A DNA stretch of 5,410 nt from JBAYVY01 sp041674345 (GTDB taxonomy: Bacteria > Planctomycetota > Phycisphaerae > Phycisphaerales > Zrk34), in the NCBI GenBank assembly GCA_041674345.1, contig JBAYVY010000253.1, positions 1 to 5,410 of the forward strand. The letters run 5' to 3'. Shown piece after piece: positions 4,488 through 5,410 of this stretch. The notes under the pieces were generated by a model. It did not search any database. It was not told the origin of the DNA and saw only the letters and a program-made list of their open reading frames with translations. Within the stretch, counting starts at the first letter, position 1. Each line of letters begins with the position of its first letter. The position numbers and the translations under genes are program-made.

Positions 4488-5410
4488 GAATTGTCTTAGC
4501 TTCGGGTCGAAATGCAATCGGGCGCGGGTCATCATGTACCAGTCGCGCAGCGCGTCGCATTGGAATTGCTGGTCGGCGGGATCGGCGTAGAGATCGAACG
4601 GGGGTTGACCGGCGCGGAGGTAGCGGGTGAGGATCGGATAAAAGCGTTGATGATCGAGCAAATAGCGGAGTTGTCCGGCGTCGGCGCGGAAGGGCTGGAA
4701 GATGACATCGAGGGCATCCATGCGGCCCCGTTGCAGTAACGCCAGCAGGGTGGCGTCGCGGGGAAAGGCGGAGTTGGTGAGCAGGCCGTCGATATCGAAG
4801 CCGGACGGATTTTGGCCGAGCATCCATTGGGCGAGGATGATGTGTTGCCGGACGAGCCAGACGTTTTCGCGTTGGAGACGTTTGTCGAGGACGGGGGATT
4901 CCAGGCCGGTGAGTCCGATGAGTAGTGCGCCGCAGATGCGTTCGTTGTCGTAGAAAGTGTGATTGAGGCGGTCGATGAGTTGACGGAGTTGCGGTTCGGT
5001 CAGACGGTCGATGGCGAGGAAGCAGGCGAGGAGACGGACGGCGGAATCGTCGGCGTCGAAGAGATTGAGCAGGACGGGTTCGGGGAGATTTTTCGATGCG
5101 CGAGCGGCGGCGACGCGGACCAGCGGAGGCCAGTCGTTGTCGATGTCGAGGTCGATGGATCGGGGGGGAAGATTTTCGAGGACGGCCAGTTCGCGGAGCA
5201 GATAGCCCTCGCGGCCGGTCCAGGTGATGGGCTTGAGGACATCGGCAGCGGGATCGGTGCCGAAGCGCGGCGCGAGGCGTGACGCGGCGAACGCGGCTTG
5301 GGCGTCGCCCCCGGAAGTGTCGGAAGCGTTGCGATAGATTTCGGCCAGGGCGGGCAGATCGGCGGCATGGAGCGGGGTGAAGTCGGAGTCGGGCGCGACC
5401 GGCTGCTGAT
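4449..5410 (-). CDS. Probable HEAT-like alpha-solenoid protein, N-terminus outside window
   Basis: The minus-strand frame is open from the right edge of the window to TAG at 4449..4451, giving 319 visible residues; the start codon is not in the window. The middle consists of helical pairs spaced like HEAT repeats: WPPLVRVAAARASKNLP, SAVRLLACFLAIDRL, ERICGALLIGLTGL, WLVRQHIILAQWMLG, then FPRDATLLALLQRGRMDAL. This predicts a curved scaffold for protein interaction rather than an enzyme. No membrane segment or catalytic motif is visible. The segment DALRDWYMMTRARLHFDPKLRQ is probably the native C-terminus. The final TTEGHRDTKRGT and the stop are encoded by the right arm of the inverted repeat at 4371..4487. 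An upstream stretch reading NASDTSGGDAQ contains the same TSGG coding as the repeat in the dehydrogenase. Solenoid assignment is by eye, and the family is not recognised. It may be transcribed together with the dehydrogenase. Confidence 0.72.
   Translation of the reverse strand, partial: QQPVAPDSDFTPLHAADLPALAEIYRNASDTSGGDAQAAFAASRLAPRFGTDPAADVLKPITWTGREGYLLRELAVLENLPPRSIDLDIDNDWPPLVRVAAARASKNLPEPVLLNLFDADDSAVRLLACFLAIDRLTEPQLRQLIDRLNHTFYDNERICGALLIGLTGLESPVLDKRLQRENVWLVRQHIILAQWMLGQNPSGFDIDGLLTNSAFPRDATLLALLQRGRMDALDVIFQPFRADAGQLRYLLDHQRFYPILTRYLRAGQPPFDLYADPADQQFQCDALRDWYMMTRARLHFDPKLRQFTTEGHRDTKRGT
5305..5318 (+). repeat. Possible dispersed repeat, copy D, inside the solenoid gene
   Basis: Fourteen bases, TCGCCCCCGGAAGT, are identical to 3589..3602. 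On the coding strand they are read in the same frame as in the dehydrogenase, giving TSGGD here and TSGGE there. The match does not extend into the CGCTAA end of copies A and B, so it may be a fragment or partly chance in GC-rich coding DNA. Confidence 0.4.

Noticed and set aside
3690..4499. 269-codon open frame on the + strand
   Set aside because: It is antisense to the dehydrogenase, which has all catalytic residues, and it runs through the repeat at 4371..4487 with no recognisable domain.
1..5410. CRISPR array, tRNA or rRNA genes
   Set aside because: No regularly spaced direct repeats, cloverleaf with a T-loop motif, or rRNA-like conserved segments were seen on either strand.

Overview
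The window looks like a piece of a moderately high-GC bacterial chromosome. It probably comes from the Planctomycetota or a related PVC-type lineage. This rests on weak signs: start sites without clear Shine-Dalgarno sequences, an uncharacterised protein (1851..2627) of a type I associate with planctomycetes, and many short palindromic repeats between genes. No marker gene fixes the taxonomy.

Layout. 1..816 (+) is the 3' part of an IS701-like DDE transposase whose last quarter is in a different frame, with the break near a G5-C-G5-A7 run. 988..1719 (-) encodes a TylF/MycF-type SAM-dependent O-methyltransferase. A short divergent region (1720..1850) follows, with two overlapping small hairpins and a short C-rich repeat. 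1851..2627 (+) is a conserved-looking protein of unknown function. 2689..3339 (+) is a HAD phosphatase of the phosphoglycolate phosphatase type. It converges on 3396..4361 (-), an NAD-dependent D-2-hydroxyacid dehydrogenase. 4449..5410 (-) is the C-terminal part of a probable alpha-solenoid (HEAT-like) protein whose start lies outside the window.

The genes do not form an obvious pathway. The HAD phosphatase and the hydroxyacid dehydrogenase could both act on C2/C3 hydroxyacid metabolism (glycolate, glyoxylate, hydroxypyruvate, phosphoglycerate), but they are convergent rather than one operon.

The most unusual aspect is the repeat content. Every gene junction holds an inverted repeat: 837..986, 1780..1819, 2612..2683, 3352..3383 and 4371..4487. 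Two of them run into coding sequence and supply the last codons and the stop codon (2612..2683 and 4371..4487). A separate short repeat with core CCCCCGGAAG occurs upstream of the 1851 gene, inside the dehydrogenase gene, at the dehydrogenase stop codon, and apparently inside the solenoid gene. No tRNA, rRNA, CRISPR array or complete insertion sequence was seen.
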